64,000 nucleotides of DNA, taken from NCBI GenBank assembly GCA_963789515.1, contig CAWBKW010000001.1, positions 62,001 through 126,000 of the forward strand, in the 5' to 3' direction. Within the stretch, counting starts at the first letter, position 1. Every line of letters starts with the position of its first letter. The stretch comes from JBAXEO01 sp963789515 (lineage in GTDB: Bacteria > Actinomycetota > Coriobacteriia > Anaerosomatales > JAAXUF01). The translations under genes and the position numbers were made by a program. The notes beneath the pieces are model-generated. The model was not told where the DNA came from, made no database searches, and saw nothing but the letters and a program-made list of their open reading frames with translations. Positions 52,906 to 61,425 of this stretch are shown here, in pieces.

Positions 52906-53724
52906 GTGAGTCTCGACGGCAAGGTAGTGGTCATCACCGGCTCGACACGCGGCATCGGCCGAGCGGTCGCCGAGGAGGCCGGCCGCAGGGGCGCGATCGT
53001 GGTGGTTTCGTCGCGCTCGGAAGACGCGGTGCAAGAGACGGTCGCTCAGCTTGCGGCCGCCGGCGTGGCGGTCTCGGGTATCTCGGCGAACGTCGCCCAC
53101 TGGGAGGAGATCGAGGCGCTCAAGGCGCACGCGCTCGATACGCACGGACGCATCGACGTGTGGTTCAGCAATGCCGGAGTCTCAGACGGCTACCAGCCGC
53201 TCGACGAGGAGGACAACCGTGCGCTCCACGACCTGATCACGATCAACGTGCTCGGGCACATCTACGGCGCCAAGGCGCTGATCCCGCACTTCCGCGAGCA
53301 CGGCGGCTACCTCATGAACATGTGCGGGCGCGGCTGGAAGGGCTCCGCCACGCCCTATACCGCCGCCTATGCGGCATCCAAGGCGGCGATCGCCTCGCTG
53401 ACGCGCTCCCTCGCCGAGGAGAACCGCGACCGCACCAACGTCTCCATCAACGCCTTCACGCCGGGCATGGTCGACACGGACTTCTACGCCGACGACATGG
53501 TGGTGAGTCCTCGGCTCGCAGCCACTGCGGGCAACGTCCGGCTCGCTCTGGACGCGTTCGGCACCCCTCTCGACGAAGTCGCACGCCGGGCGGTCGCGCT
53601 CATCGCCGAGAAGCCCGGCCGGACCACCGGCAGGATCTACGCGATGCTCTCGCCCGGCAAAGTGGCACGCGGAGGGGCGAAGATGGCGTGGTGGGGTATG
53701 ACTGGGAAGATGAAGCGGGGCTAG
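52906..53724 (+). CDS. Short-chain dehydrogenase/reductase
   Basis: 272 residues, GTG with GAAGGAG. Classical SDR: coenzyme motif ITGSTRGIGRAV (TGxxxGIG), NAG at SNAGVSD, catalytic YTAAYAASKAAIASL (YxxxK). VVVSSRSEDAVQET suggests NADP(H) preference (Arg after strand 2), by inference. At the expected catalytic Ser region the sequence is CGRGWKGSATPYTAA. Cytoplasmic; substrate unknown. First gene of a plus-strand unit with LOG, ABC ATPase and permease genes. Intact. Confidence 0.88.
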   Translation: MSLDGKVVVITGSTRGIGRAVAEEAGRRGAIVVVSSRSEDAVQETVAQLAAAGVAVSGISANVAHWEEIEALKAHALDTHGRIDVWFSNAGVSDGYQPLDEEDNRALHDLITINVLGHIYGAKALIPHFREHGGYLMNMCGRGWKGSATPYTAAYAASKAAIASLTRSLAEENRDRTNVSINAFTPGMVDTDFYADDMVVSPRLAATAGNVRLALDAFGTPLDEVARRAVALIAEKPGRTTGRIYAMLSPGKVARGGAKMAWWGMTGKMKRG

Positions 53725-53744
53725 CACCGAGGCGGGGCGGAGTC

Positions 53745-54249
53745 ATGCGAACGGTGATCGGGGTCATGGGCGGAGCGAGCGCCGGAGGCGAGGCGCTCGC
53801 CAACGCGCGCCTGACAGGCGCCTTGATCGCTCGAGAACGGCTGGGTGCTCCTGACCGGCGGCAGGGACTGCGGCGTGATGGCCGCGGCGTCGGCCGGTGC
53901 ACACGATGCCGGCGGGCTCGTGGTCGGGGTCCTGCCCGGCGACTCCCTGCACGGCGCCGCTCCCGACGTGGACATCGTGATACCGACCGGCATGGGCGAC
54001 GCGCGCAACGCGATCAACGTGCTCGCGAGCCACGTGGTCGTCGCACTGCCGGGCGGGGCGGGAACGATCTCGGAAGTCGCGCTCGCTCTCAAGGCCGGAC
54101 GACCGGTGGTCCTTCTCGGCTTCCCGCTCGGGGCGGAGTTCGCGGCGTACTACGGCAGCGGCAGCCTCGTCGACGCCGAGACACCCGACGAGGCGCTGTC
54201 GGAGGTCAGACGATTCCTCGCACGACAGCCTTCTCATGATGGGGCGTGA
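53745..54249 (+). CDS. LOG/TIGR00725-like nucleotide-binding protein (frame-interrupted)
   Basis: ATG at 53745. MRTVIGVMGGASAGGEALAN, ARLTGALIARE, then after a shift near 53835 VLLTGGRDCGVMAAASAGAH, later VVALPGGAGTISEVALALKA (the PGGxGTxxE motif of the LOG/lysine-decarboxylase-like Rossmann family). About 168 residues. Family members are nucleotide or molybdenum-cofactor-carrier-like proteins, or cytokinin-type phosphoribohydrolases in LOG proper; here the substrate is unknown. Its stop overlaps the ATPase GTG start (GTGA). Confidence 0.8.
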
Positions 54250-55007
54250 CCGGAAGAATGAGCGGGAGTGAACCCATGCAGCCCGTGAGCGACGATCTGA
54301 TCGTCATGCGCGACGTTCGCCGCATCTACAAGATGGGCGAAGTCGAGGTCGAGGCGCTGCACGTCGACGAGCTCACCATCAAGCGCGGCGAGTTCGTTGC
54401 GATCCTCGGCCCATCGGGCTCGGGCAAGACCACGCTGCTCAACCTCATCGGCGGCATCGACGCCCCCACCAGCGGGTCCATCACCTTCGATGGCGACGAG
54501 ATCTCGAACCTCAACCGCAAGCAGCTCACCCTCTTTCGCCGCGAGAACGTGGGCTTCGTCTTCCAGTTCTTCAACCTCATCCCCACGCTGACCGCCGAGG
54601 AGAACGTGCGCTTCGCTGTCGAGCTCGCCTCACGTGACGGCGTGCCGCCCGACCGCGACCCCGCGCACCTGCTCGAGAAGGTGGGCCTCGGCGAGCGGGC
54701 GCACCATTTCCCCTCACAGCTCTCCGGCGGCGAGCAGCAGCGCGTGGCGGTCGCGCGCGCCCTCGCAAAGGCGCCCAAGCTCATCTTGGGCGACGAGCCC
54801 ACCGGCAACCTCGACTTCCGCACCGGCAAGCTGGTGCTCGCGGCGCTTCGCGAGGTGAACCGAGAGGAGGGCGCGGCAGTCGTGCTCGTCACACACAACC
54901 AGCCGCTCGCAGCGATAGCCGACCGGGTCCTTCAGCTGCGCGACGGGGCAATCGTCGAGCAACACCTCAACGAGCACCCGCTCGACCCAGAAGACGTCAG
55001 CTGGTAG
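54246..55007 (+). CDS. ABC transporter ATP-binding protein, MacB/LolD type
   Basis: 253 residues from the overlapping GTG at 54246 (ATG at 54258 also possible). Walker A GPSGSGKTTLLNLIGG, Q-loop FVFQFFNLIPTLT, signature LSGGEQQRVAVARAL, Walker B LILGDEPTGNLD, H-loop VLVTHN. The FFNLIP variant and SGGEQQR are typical of MacB/LolD/FtsE-class mechanotransmission ATPases. Pairs with the permease 13 bases downstream. Intact. Confidence 0.93.
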   Translation: MTGRMSGSEPMQPVSDDLIVMRDVRRIYKMGEVEVEALHVDELTIKRGEFVAILGPSGSGKTTLLNLIGGIDAPTSGSITFDGDEISNLNRKQLTLFRRENVGFVFQFFNLIPTLTAEENVRFAVELASRDGVPPDRDPAHLLEKVGLGERAHHFPSQLSGGEQQRVAVARALAKAPKLILGDEPTGNLDFRTGKLVLAALREVNREEGAAVVLVTHNQPLAAIADRVLQLRDGAIVEQHLNEHPLDPEDVSW

Positions 55008-55019
55008 GGGCAGGATGCC

Positions 55020-57398
55020 ATGAGCATGCTCACGCTCAAGGCCTGGCGCGACACCCTCGCACACAAGGGTCAGTTCATCGCGCTCATCGTGCTCGTGGCA
55101 CTCGGCATCACGAGCTTCGTGACCTTTCAGAACGGCTACTACGACCTGCTCGCCTCGGTCGAAGAGGCGTACAGCCGCCTCCACTTCGCGGACTTCACCG
55201 TACGCGTCGAGCGGATGCCCCTCGCCGCCGCGAGGGACGTCGAGAGTCTCGACGGCGTCGAGGCCGCACGCGTGCGAAACATCCAAGATGTCGGGCTCGA
55301 GTTCGACAACGGCGGACGCCAGGCCACAGCGCGAATCATCACGATCCCCGATGCACCGGAATCGGCCGTCAACGGCGTCTACGTGGAGGCGGGCCGGTTC
55401 CCCGCGCCCGGGGCGCGACGCGAGGCCCTCCTACACCCCAAGTTCTCGCAAGAGACGGGCATCGGCGTCAACGACACCCTGACCCTGCGCGTGGGAGGCG
55501 AGCGGCAAACCGTACGGGTCGTGGGCATCGCGTCTGACCCGGAATACCTCTACCCGCTGCGAACCGCCGGAGACATCCCTTCACCGGGCGAGTTCGCGGT
55601 GGTCTTCATGACCGAGCCGACCGCAGAGTCGCTTCTCGGCACGTCGGGGTACGGAAACGACATCGCGGTGCGCGTCACCCCCGGCACCGATATCGACGAC
55701 CTGATCGACGAGGTGGAGCGAGAGCTCAGGCCATACACCGTCATCGACAGCGTCCCGCGCGCCGAGCAGCCGGGCTACGACGGCTTGAGGTCCGAGCTCG
55801 ACCAGAATCGCGTGATGGCCCGCACGCTGCCGGTCCTCGTGCTGCTGATCAGTTCGATGTCGTTGTTCATCGCGCTCTCACGGCTCGTGACGGCCCAGCG
55901 CGGCGAGATCGGGCTCGCGAAGGCACTGGGCTACAGCGACAGTCAGATCCTGCTCCACTACCTGAGTTTCGCACTGGTGATCGCCGTCGGGGGGATCATT
56001 CTCGGGGTCTTCTTCGGGCTGCTCGGCGCGCGCGGCATCGCACTGAGCTACACGAGCATCCTCGGCATCCCGTTCCTTGAGAGCGGGTTCTACCCGGGGG
56101 TGCTGCTCGTTGCTGCCGGCATCGCGGTGGTGTCATGCATCGCCGCCGCGCTCGTGCCCGCACTCAACTCGGCGCGGCTCGCCCCCGCGATCGCGATGCA
56201 TGCCGACCCGAACAAGTCCCTCGCCGGCGGCAGGATCCCGCTTGTCGAACGGTTGTTGGGTCCGATACTGCCCCGCTCTTTCACGTTCCGCATCCCGCTG
56301 CGCAACCTGTTCCGAGCGCGCAGGCGGACTCTCTACACGGTGCTCGGTATCGCGTTCGCGATGGTGCTATCGGTCGTGACGATCTCCATGTTCGATTCCA
56401 TCGACTACCTGCTCGACGAGACGTTCTCGCGAGTCGAGCGCTGGGATGTCGCGGCCTACTTCGACGAGCCGGTGGGCGATGCTCGCATCTCCGAGATCAA
56501 GCGCTTGGACGGCGTCGAGCGCATCCAGCCGGCACTCGTCATACCCGTCACGGTGAGGTTCGGCGACGCCGAGGAGAACGTCTCGCTCACGGCTATGCCG
56601 CCAGACGCCGACTTCCACGGGTTCCTCGCCGCTACAGGCGCGGCGCCGGCAGACGCATTGGAGGCCGGCGACCTGATTCTGGCCGCCTCGACCGCGCGCA
56701 AACTGGGGGTCGGGACCGGCTCGAAGGTCGAAGTCGAATCTCCGCTCACCGACGATCCCGTGACGCTGAGCATCGGAGCGCTTTCCGACGAGACGCTCGG
56801 ACAGCCCGGATTCGTGTCACTCGATACTGCAGCCGACCTCGTGGGTGGCCAGGTCAATCGATACAACGCGCTGTACATCACCGCCGACCCGACCCGCGGA
56901 AACCGGATCCAAGACGAGATCTACGACATGCCCGGAGTCGCCAGCGTCCAGGTCAAGGCGGGTCTCGTCGGACGGCTCAAGGACTTGCTCGAGCTGTTCA
57001 ACGTCTTCGGAACCGTGCTGCTGCTCTTTGGCGCGGCACTCGCCTTCGTGGTGGTCTTCACGACCTTCACCGCCAACGTGGCCGAGCGCACCCGCGAGAT
57101 CGCCACCATGCGCACGATCGGCGAGGACAACGTCCGCCTCACCATCATGATCACGCTCGAGAACCTGCTCATCGCGCTCGCGGCTCTGCCGTTGGGCGTG
57201 TGGCTCGGCATCCGGGCGACCGACGCGATCTTCTCGTCGTTCGAGACCGAGTCCTACACATTGCGCGCCTACATCTACCCACAGAGCGTTGCGCGCATCT
57301 GCCTGCTGATGGTCGCCGTGCTGCTGCTGTCCGAGATCCCGCCGGTGCGAAGGATCTTCCGCCTCGACTTGGCGGAGGCGACGAAGGTCATGGAGTAG
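55020..57398 (+). CDS. ABC transporter permease, FtsX/MacB fold (two FtsX domains)
   Basis: 792 residues, ATG. One N-terminal helix (FIALIVLVALGITSFVTFQN), a large periplasmic-type domain (residues about 45-280), three helices with an FtsX core (QRGEIGLAKALGYSDSQILL), a fourth helix (FRARRRTLYTVLGIAFAMVL), a second outer domain, and a second FtsX core (ERTREIATMRTIGEDNVRLT). This eight-helix double-FtsX type serves lipoprotein/lipid extraction or export rather than classical import. Forms the transporter with the ATPase upstream. Intact. Converges with plsY (11 bases). Confidence 0.9.
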   Translation: MSMLTLKAWRDTLAHKGQFIALIVLVALGITSFVTFQNGYYDLLASVEEAYSRLHFADFTVRVERMPLAAARDVESLDGVEAARVRNIQDVGLEFDNGGRQATARIITIPDAPESAVNGVYVEAGRFPAPGARREALLHPKFSQETGIGVNDTLTLRVGGERQTVRVVGIASDPEYLYPLRTAGDIPSPGEFAVVFMTEPTAESLLGTSGYGNDIAVRVTPGTDIDDLIDEVERELRPYTVIDSVPRAEQPGYDGLRSELDQNRVMARTLPVLVLLISSMSLFIALSRLVTAQRGEIGLAKALGYSDSQILLHYLSFALVIAVGGIILGVFFGLLGARGIALSYTSILGIPFLESGFYPGVLLVAAGIAVVSCIAAALVPALNSARLAPAIAMHADPNKSLAGGRIPLVERLLGPILPRSFTFRIPLRNLFRARRRTLYTVLGIAFAMVLSVVTISMFDSIDYLLDETFSRVERWDVAAYFDEPVGDARISEIKRLDGVERIQPALVIPVTVRFGDAEENVSLTAMPPDADFHGFLAATGAAPADALEAGDLILAASTARKLGVGTGSKVEVESPLTDDPVTLSIGALSDETLGQPGFVSLDTAADLVGGQVNRYNALYITADPTRGNRIQDEIYDMPGVASVQVKAGLVGRLKDLLELFNVFGTVLLLFGAALAFVVVFTTFTANVAERTREIATMRTIGEDNVRLTIMITLENLLIALAALPLGVWLGIRATDAIFSSFETESYTLRAYIYPQSVARICLLMVAVLLLSEIPPVRRIFRLDLAEATKVME

Positions 57399-57409
57399 CG
57401 GGGACAGGC

Positions 57410-58114
57410 TCAGCCCTCCTCGTCCTTCTTCTTCGGACTCATCCACTCATAGTCCATCTGCATCATCTTCATGACGTCGTCGGGGTCCTTGAGGTGCCCC
57501 GCCTTGCGCCCCTCCCAGTACTGCCGGATCTCTCCGGCGTACGAGACGAAGAAGACGACGTTGGCTGCGATCGCCCATGCGACAGCCCATGCGCCCAGTC
57601 CCACCGCCCAGACCCACGGTATGTAGAGCACCTGGCCCAGGTTGTCCGAGACCATGGCATCCTTGATCACGTAGTAGCCCACCACGAAGCCGACTGCGCT
57701 GCACACCAGCGCACCTACCGGAGCGATCGCCAGCATCGCTCCGAGCATCGGCGACTGCCCTCGACCGCCCTTGAAGCGGTAGTAGACCGGGAAGTTGTGG
57801 CCGACGATCGCCATCAGGCCCGCTGCGTACAGGTACGGCTCGCCCGGGAACGCGAACCGGAACACGAGCGTGGGTATCGTCGCCTTGAGGATGTCACCGG
57901 CCGCACACAGCAGCCCCCACTTTGCGCCCAGCATCAGACGAACCGCAGTGGCACTCACGGCATCGGAGGTCATCTGCGCGCCGCCATCCGGTGAGGTCAG
58001 GCTCACGACCTCGACCGCATCGTGTCCGTGCGCTTTGACGATGATCCGTGCGAACGAGATCGAGCCGCACAGGTAGCCGACGAGCGCTGCCGCGCCCATG
58101 AGTGCCCAGTTCAT
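57410..58114 (-). CDS. Glycerol-3-phosphate acyltransferase PlsY-like membrane protein
   Basis: 234 residues. PlsY transfers acyl from acyl-phosphate to glycerol-3-phosphate, the first step of phospholipid synthesis. Motif GYLCGSISFARII (GYL-GSI-x-A) and the acyl-binding GHNFPVYYRFKGGRG are PlsY motifs, with YYRFKGGRG for the usual FLKFKGGKG. Six helices. The protein is longer than normal PlsY by about 35 residues: a charged tail (EGRKAGHLKDPDDVMKMMQM, DYEWMSPKKK). Start overlaps the upstream phosphohistidine gene by four bases. Possibly a family member with a specialised acceptor. Intact. Confidence 0.78.
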   Translation of the reverse strand: MNWALMGAAALVGYLCGSISFARIIVKAHGHDAVEVVSLTSPDGGAQMTSDAVSATAVRLMLGAKWGLLCAAGDILKATIPTLVFRFAFPGEPYLYAAGLMAIVGHNFPVYYRFKGGRGQSPMLGAMLAIAPVGALVCSAVGFVVGYYVIKDAMVSDNLGQVLYIPWVWAVGLGAWAVAWAIAANVVFFVSYAGEIRQYWEGRKAGHLKDPDDVMKMMQMDYEWMSPKKKDEEG

Positions 58115-60492
58115 TCTGTCGCTCCTGTCTCATCGGAGGGGGACTCCGCCCGCTCGTCTTGCAGTACCGTCACGGTGCCCGCGAAGCCATCGACGACGAC
58201 CTGGGCCCCCTGCGGAATCGCGAACATCGCCGCATCGACCGAAACGACCGCCGGAATCCCGTACTCGCGCGCCACGATCGAGGTGTGGGACAGGAACCCG
58301 CCTGACTCGGCGACGATCGCGCCGGCACGCGAGAACAGCGGCGTCCACGCGACGTCGGAGTACGGTACGACGATGACGTCGCCCTCCGCGAGCTCCGGGG
58401 CCTGCGAGGCCGACGAGATCTTCACCGCTCGGCCTGTGTGACGACCCGGCGAAGTGGCTACGCCGGTCAGGGTACCGCCTGTCTCGGTGCGAAGCGGCCC
58501 CGGGCTGTCGCCGAAGATCTCGTCGGGCACGGCGGCGTCGCGCACCTGCTCCTCCTCTTCGAAACGCTCGCAGACGAGTCGCTTCGCCTCATCGGAGTCG
58601 AGCTGCCCGGCGGCAAGCAGGCGGACCTCGCCGTCGGAGAGGTAGAACACAGCCCTGCCGCTCGGGGGCCATTGAGCCGCTCCGCACACCTCGGCCAAGC
58701 GCAGGTAGAGCGGCCGATGGTAGCCGTGGGACAGCGTGAAGAACGAGCTGATCTCCTCGCGCAGCACCTGGAAGCGTGCTGCCCGGTCGAACGCCCGCAG
58801 ACAGCGCCCGCCTCCGGGTCGGGCCGCGATGTCCTCGCGTGTCACCCGCACCGCCGAGGACCGTGGCGCCACCTGGGCCACGACGAGCCTGACGACAGCC
58901 GCCTGGTCTTCGCGCCAGGGGACGTGCGAGAAGTCGTTGCCGGAGTCCGAGAAGTGACCGTACGTCGCGATGAACCGGTCGAACGGCCGCACGAACCCTT
59001 GGGCGCGCGGGTCAGACCGCAGCGCCTCAACGCCCTTCTGCTCCAGCCGTTCCTGCAGGTCCGCGGGCAGTTGCTGCGCGGCGTCATGCAACCCGCAGAT
59101 GGCCACGGTGGGGTCCCTGCCCTCGTCGCCCTCATCCCGGTTGGCGAAGTCCACGTTCTGGTACTCGATCCCGACTCTGGTGAGCCGTCGGGAGAGCCGA
59201 TGATTGTGCGCTTCGGACAACAGTGGCGCCAGCACGTTGAGCTGCGCCACCCCCGCAGAGATCGGTCGCAGCTCGTCGAGTGCCTGCACGAGATGGGCGG
59301 GGTCGTCAGTGCTCAGGTCGAGGCTGCCGAGAAGCCCGCTGAACGCGGCCTTGTGTGCGGCAAGCAGCCGTCTGGCCTTGCGCTCGTAGCCGAGCAGCCC
59401 CGTCGCGAACGCCAGCGCGCGCGGCAGCTTCGTCAGCGTACGAAAGGTGATCCGCATGGCAGACCGCCCGCCGCCGGAGCGCTCCATGCCCCGCATCATC
59501 TCGAGCGACTCCCTCGGCAGCCCAAGCTCGTCCCAGATTGCGCCGAAGGTACCCATGTTGAAGTAGGCACGGCAGTAGAATCGCGCGGCAAGATCATCAG
59601 GCTTGAGACCGGTGGACCCGACCAGCCTGTCGAGTATGCCGATCCACACACCGTTGACGACCGGGATGTTCACCGACCACACAAGCGGGACGATGATGCC
59701 CGGCAGCATCTCGCGCGAGAACCGGTTCGAGTAGTAGGTGATCTCGCCGATGCCCGTGACGGGACGCAGTTGCACGTAGCTCAGCTGGTCGTCGGCCAGC
59801 ACCCACTCCACGTCGATGGGCCGCTTGTAGGCCCGCGCCATCTGGGCGACATCGGCTGCGAGCTGCTCGGCCACGTTCTCGGCCAACTCGGGGGCGTCGG
59901 GCCTCGAACGCCACGCCCCGGCTTTCCTGATCCAGCGCTCCGGCGTCTCGCCATGCTGCATCAGCCCCTCGCCGAGCCCGGGCACCGCCTCGATGATCGT
60001 CTCGGCGAAGCCCGTGATGGGGTTGGCCGAGAATGCCACACCCGAGAACTCCGGCTGCACCATCTCCTGAACGACCACGGCCATCGACGCCGAGCCTTGC
60101 TCGCGGGCCTCTCCGTCGGGCGAGTAGGAACTGACGGAGCCGGCAGCCGCGGCTTCGAGCACCTCTTGGACCGCCTCCGCCGCCGCTTCGGTCCCTGCCA
60201 CGTTGAGCACGGAGTGGAACTGGCCGGCAAACGAACGGGCCGAACCGTCTTCGACATCCGCCGAGGAGCGAATCGCGTAGCGGGTGCCGGGCTCGATCAC
60301 CGACTCGAGAGCCGCCTCAAGCTCAGAGCCGGTCGGCGCCGCGGCGGACGGAAGCAGCACCCATGCGTCGGGAACCCTGAACCCGTGGCGGATCAGCCAC
60401 CGCAGCCCGATCGCCTTACCGCCGGCAGCAGGTGGCAGGCGGTCTCGACCGATGCGGAGAAGATGGTTGCCGTTGCGGCCCCGGTGCGGCAT
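58111..60492 (-). CDS. PEP/pyruvate-dikinase-like phosphotransferase, rifampicin-phosphotransferase architecture
   Basis: 793 residues, intact. N-terminal ATP-grasp part: AGGKAIGLRWLIRHGFRVPD, RYAIRSSADVEDGSARSFAG, VVVQEMVQPEFSGVAFSANP. A middle domain of about 400 residues (59.75-58.65 kb) is unlike PEP synthase. The C-terminus is the mobile phosphohistidine domain with GGFLSHTSIVAREYGIPAVV (catalytic His). The PEP-binding TIM barrel of PpsA/PPDK is missing. This order (ATP-grasp, middle acceptor domain, His domain) is that of rifampicin phosphotransferase; the acceptor here is unknown. Sits between gnd (six bases) and the plsY-like gene (four-base overlap). Confidence 0.8.
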   Translation of the reverse strand: MPHRGRNGNHLLRIGRDRLPPAAGGKAIGLRWLIRHGFRVPDAWVLLPSAAAPTGSELEAALESVIEPGTRYAIRSSADVEDGSARSFAGQFHSVLNVAGTEAAAEAVQEVLEAAAAGSVSSYSPDGEAREQGSASMAVVVQEMVQPEFSGVAFSANPITGFAETIIEAVPGLGEGLMQHGETPERWIRKAGAWRSRPDAPELAENVAEQLAADVAQMARAYKRPIDVEWVLADDQLSYVQLRPVTGIGEITYYSNRFSREMLPGIIVPLVWSVNIPVVNGVWIGILDRLVGSTGLKPDDLAARFYCRAYFNMGTFGAIWDELGLPRESLEMMRGMERSGGGRSAMRITFRTLTKLPRALAFATGLLGYERKARRLLAAHKAAFSGLLGSLDLSTDDPAHLVQALDELRPISAGVAQLNVLAPLLSEAHNHRLSRRLTRVGIEYQNVDFANRDEGDEGRDPTVAICGLHDAAQQLPADLQERLEQKGVEALRSDPRAQGFVRPFDRFIATYGHFSDSGNDFSHVPWREDQAAVVRLVVAQVAPRSSAVRVTREDIAARPGGGRCLRAFDRAARFQVLREEISSFFTLSHGYHRPLYLRLAEVCGAAQWPPSGRAVFYLSDGEVRLLAAGQLDSDEAKRLVCERFEEEEQVRDAAVPDEIFGDSPGPLRTETGGTLTGVATSPGRHTGRAVKISSASQAPELAEGDVIVVPYSDVAWTPLFSRAGAIVAESGGFLSHTSIVAREYGIPAVVSVDAAMFAIPQGAQVVVDGFAGTVTVLQDERAESPSDETGATE

Positions 60493-60498
60493 TCCTCG

Positions 60499-61425
60499 CT
60501 ACCGCCGCGGCCCGCCGCCAGGACCCAGCCCATGCCCGCCGAACGCGTTGCGGAGCGCCGTGAGGACCTGCCCGGCGTAGCTGGGGGACTCCTCGGAGTC
60601 CACGCGGAACTGCAGCGAGCCGGCGATGATCGGCGCCGCGACGCCCAGCTCCTCGGCGACGCGGATCGTCCACTCGCCCTCGCCGGTGTGTCCGACGACG
60701 CAGCTCGCGCCCTCCAGGTCGCTACCCAGTTCCGCGTACGCTTCGCCGAGCCATCCGACGAGCCGCGATTCGACCACGCTGCCGTGCTGGTACACGTCCG
60801 TGACGTCCTCCAGATCGAGGTCGTACGGCCCGTCGTGCATGATCTGGAAGCCCTCGGCGATGGCCTGCATCATGCCGTACTCGATGCCGTTATGGACCAT
60901 CTTCACGAAGTGCCCCGCTCCGTGGCCCGGGAAGAACTTGTAGCCGCCGGGCACCGCGACATCGGCGAACATGCCCTCCAGCGCCGAGAAGACCTCGGGA
61001 TCGCCGCCGATCATCAGCGACGCCCCCTCGCGGGCACCGGCAGGACCCCCGCTGGTCCCGGAGTCGAGGAAGTGGACGCCGATCTCGGCGAGGCGCTCCG
61101 CGCGGACCACGTCGTCGCGAAAGAACGTGTTGCCGCCGTCGATCACGGTGTCGCCGGGAGCGAGCAGCGCCGAGAGTCCACCCGTGCCGTCGGTGCCGAA
61201 GAGCAGTTCGTCGACGGGAGCCCCTGACGGGACCATGAGCCAGATGACACGCGGCGGCCGCAGCGCTGCAGCCAGGTCACGCAGGGTCTCGGCGGGCACC
61301 AGGCCGTCCGCCGCCATGGCACGCGCCACGTCAGCATGGCGGTTGAAGCCCACGACCTCCCAGCCACTGTCGATGAGGTTGAGTGCCAGCCCGGCACCCA
61401 TCTTGCCGAGTCCCGCAACGCCCAC
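60499..61425 (-). CDS. gnd: 6-phosphogluconate dehydrogenase, decarboxylating (short YqeC/Gnd form)
   Basis: 308 residues. Oxidises 6-phosphogluconate to ribulose-5-phosphate, CO2 and NAD(P)H. AGLGKMGAGLALNLIDSG (coenzyme loop), NRHADVARA (Arg/His after strand 2, coenzyme choice), DSGTSGGPAGAREGASLMIG (substrate motif S-GGxxGA) and GAGHFVKMVHNGIEYGMMQA (catalytic Lys). The length of about 300 is the bacterial short form. The first residues VGVAGLG lack the usual M-x-x before the strand, and the region overlaps the end of zwf out of frame by one base, so the zwf/gnd junction may hide an indel. Same operon as zwf. Otherwise intact. Confidence 0.9.
   Translation of the reverse strand: MGVAGLGKMGAGLALNLIDSGWEVVGFNRHADVARAMAADGLVPAETLRDLAAALRPPRVIWLMVPSGAPVDELLFGTDGTGGLSALLAPGDTVIDGGNTFFRDDVVRAERLAEIGVHFLDSGTSGGPAGAREGASLMIGGDPEVFSALEGMFADVAVPGGYKFFPGHGAGHFVKMVHNGIEYGMMQAIAEGFQIMHDGPYDLDLEDVTDVYQHGSVVESRLVGWLGEAYAELGSDLEGASCVVGHTGEGEWTIRVAEELGVAAPIIAGSLQFRVDSEESPSYAGQVLTALRNAFGGHGLGPGGGPRR

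Noticed and set aside
58438..61227. 929-codon plus-strand open frame opposite the dikinase and gnd genes
   Set aside because: Arg/His/Gly-rich antisense of two genes with clear motifs; an effect of high GC at third positions.
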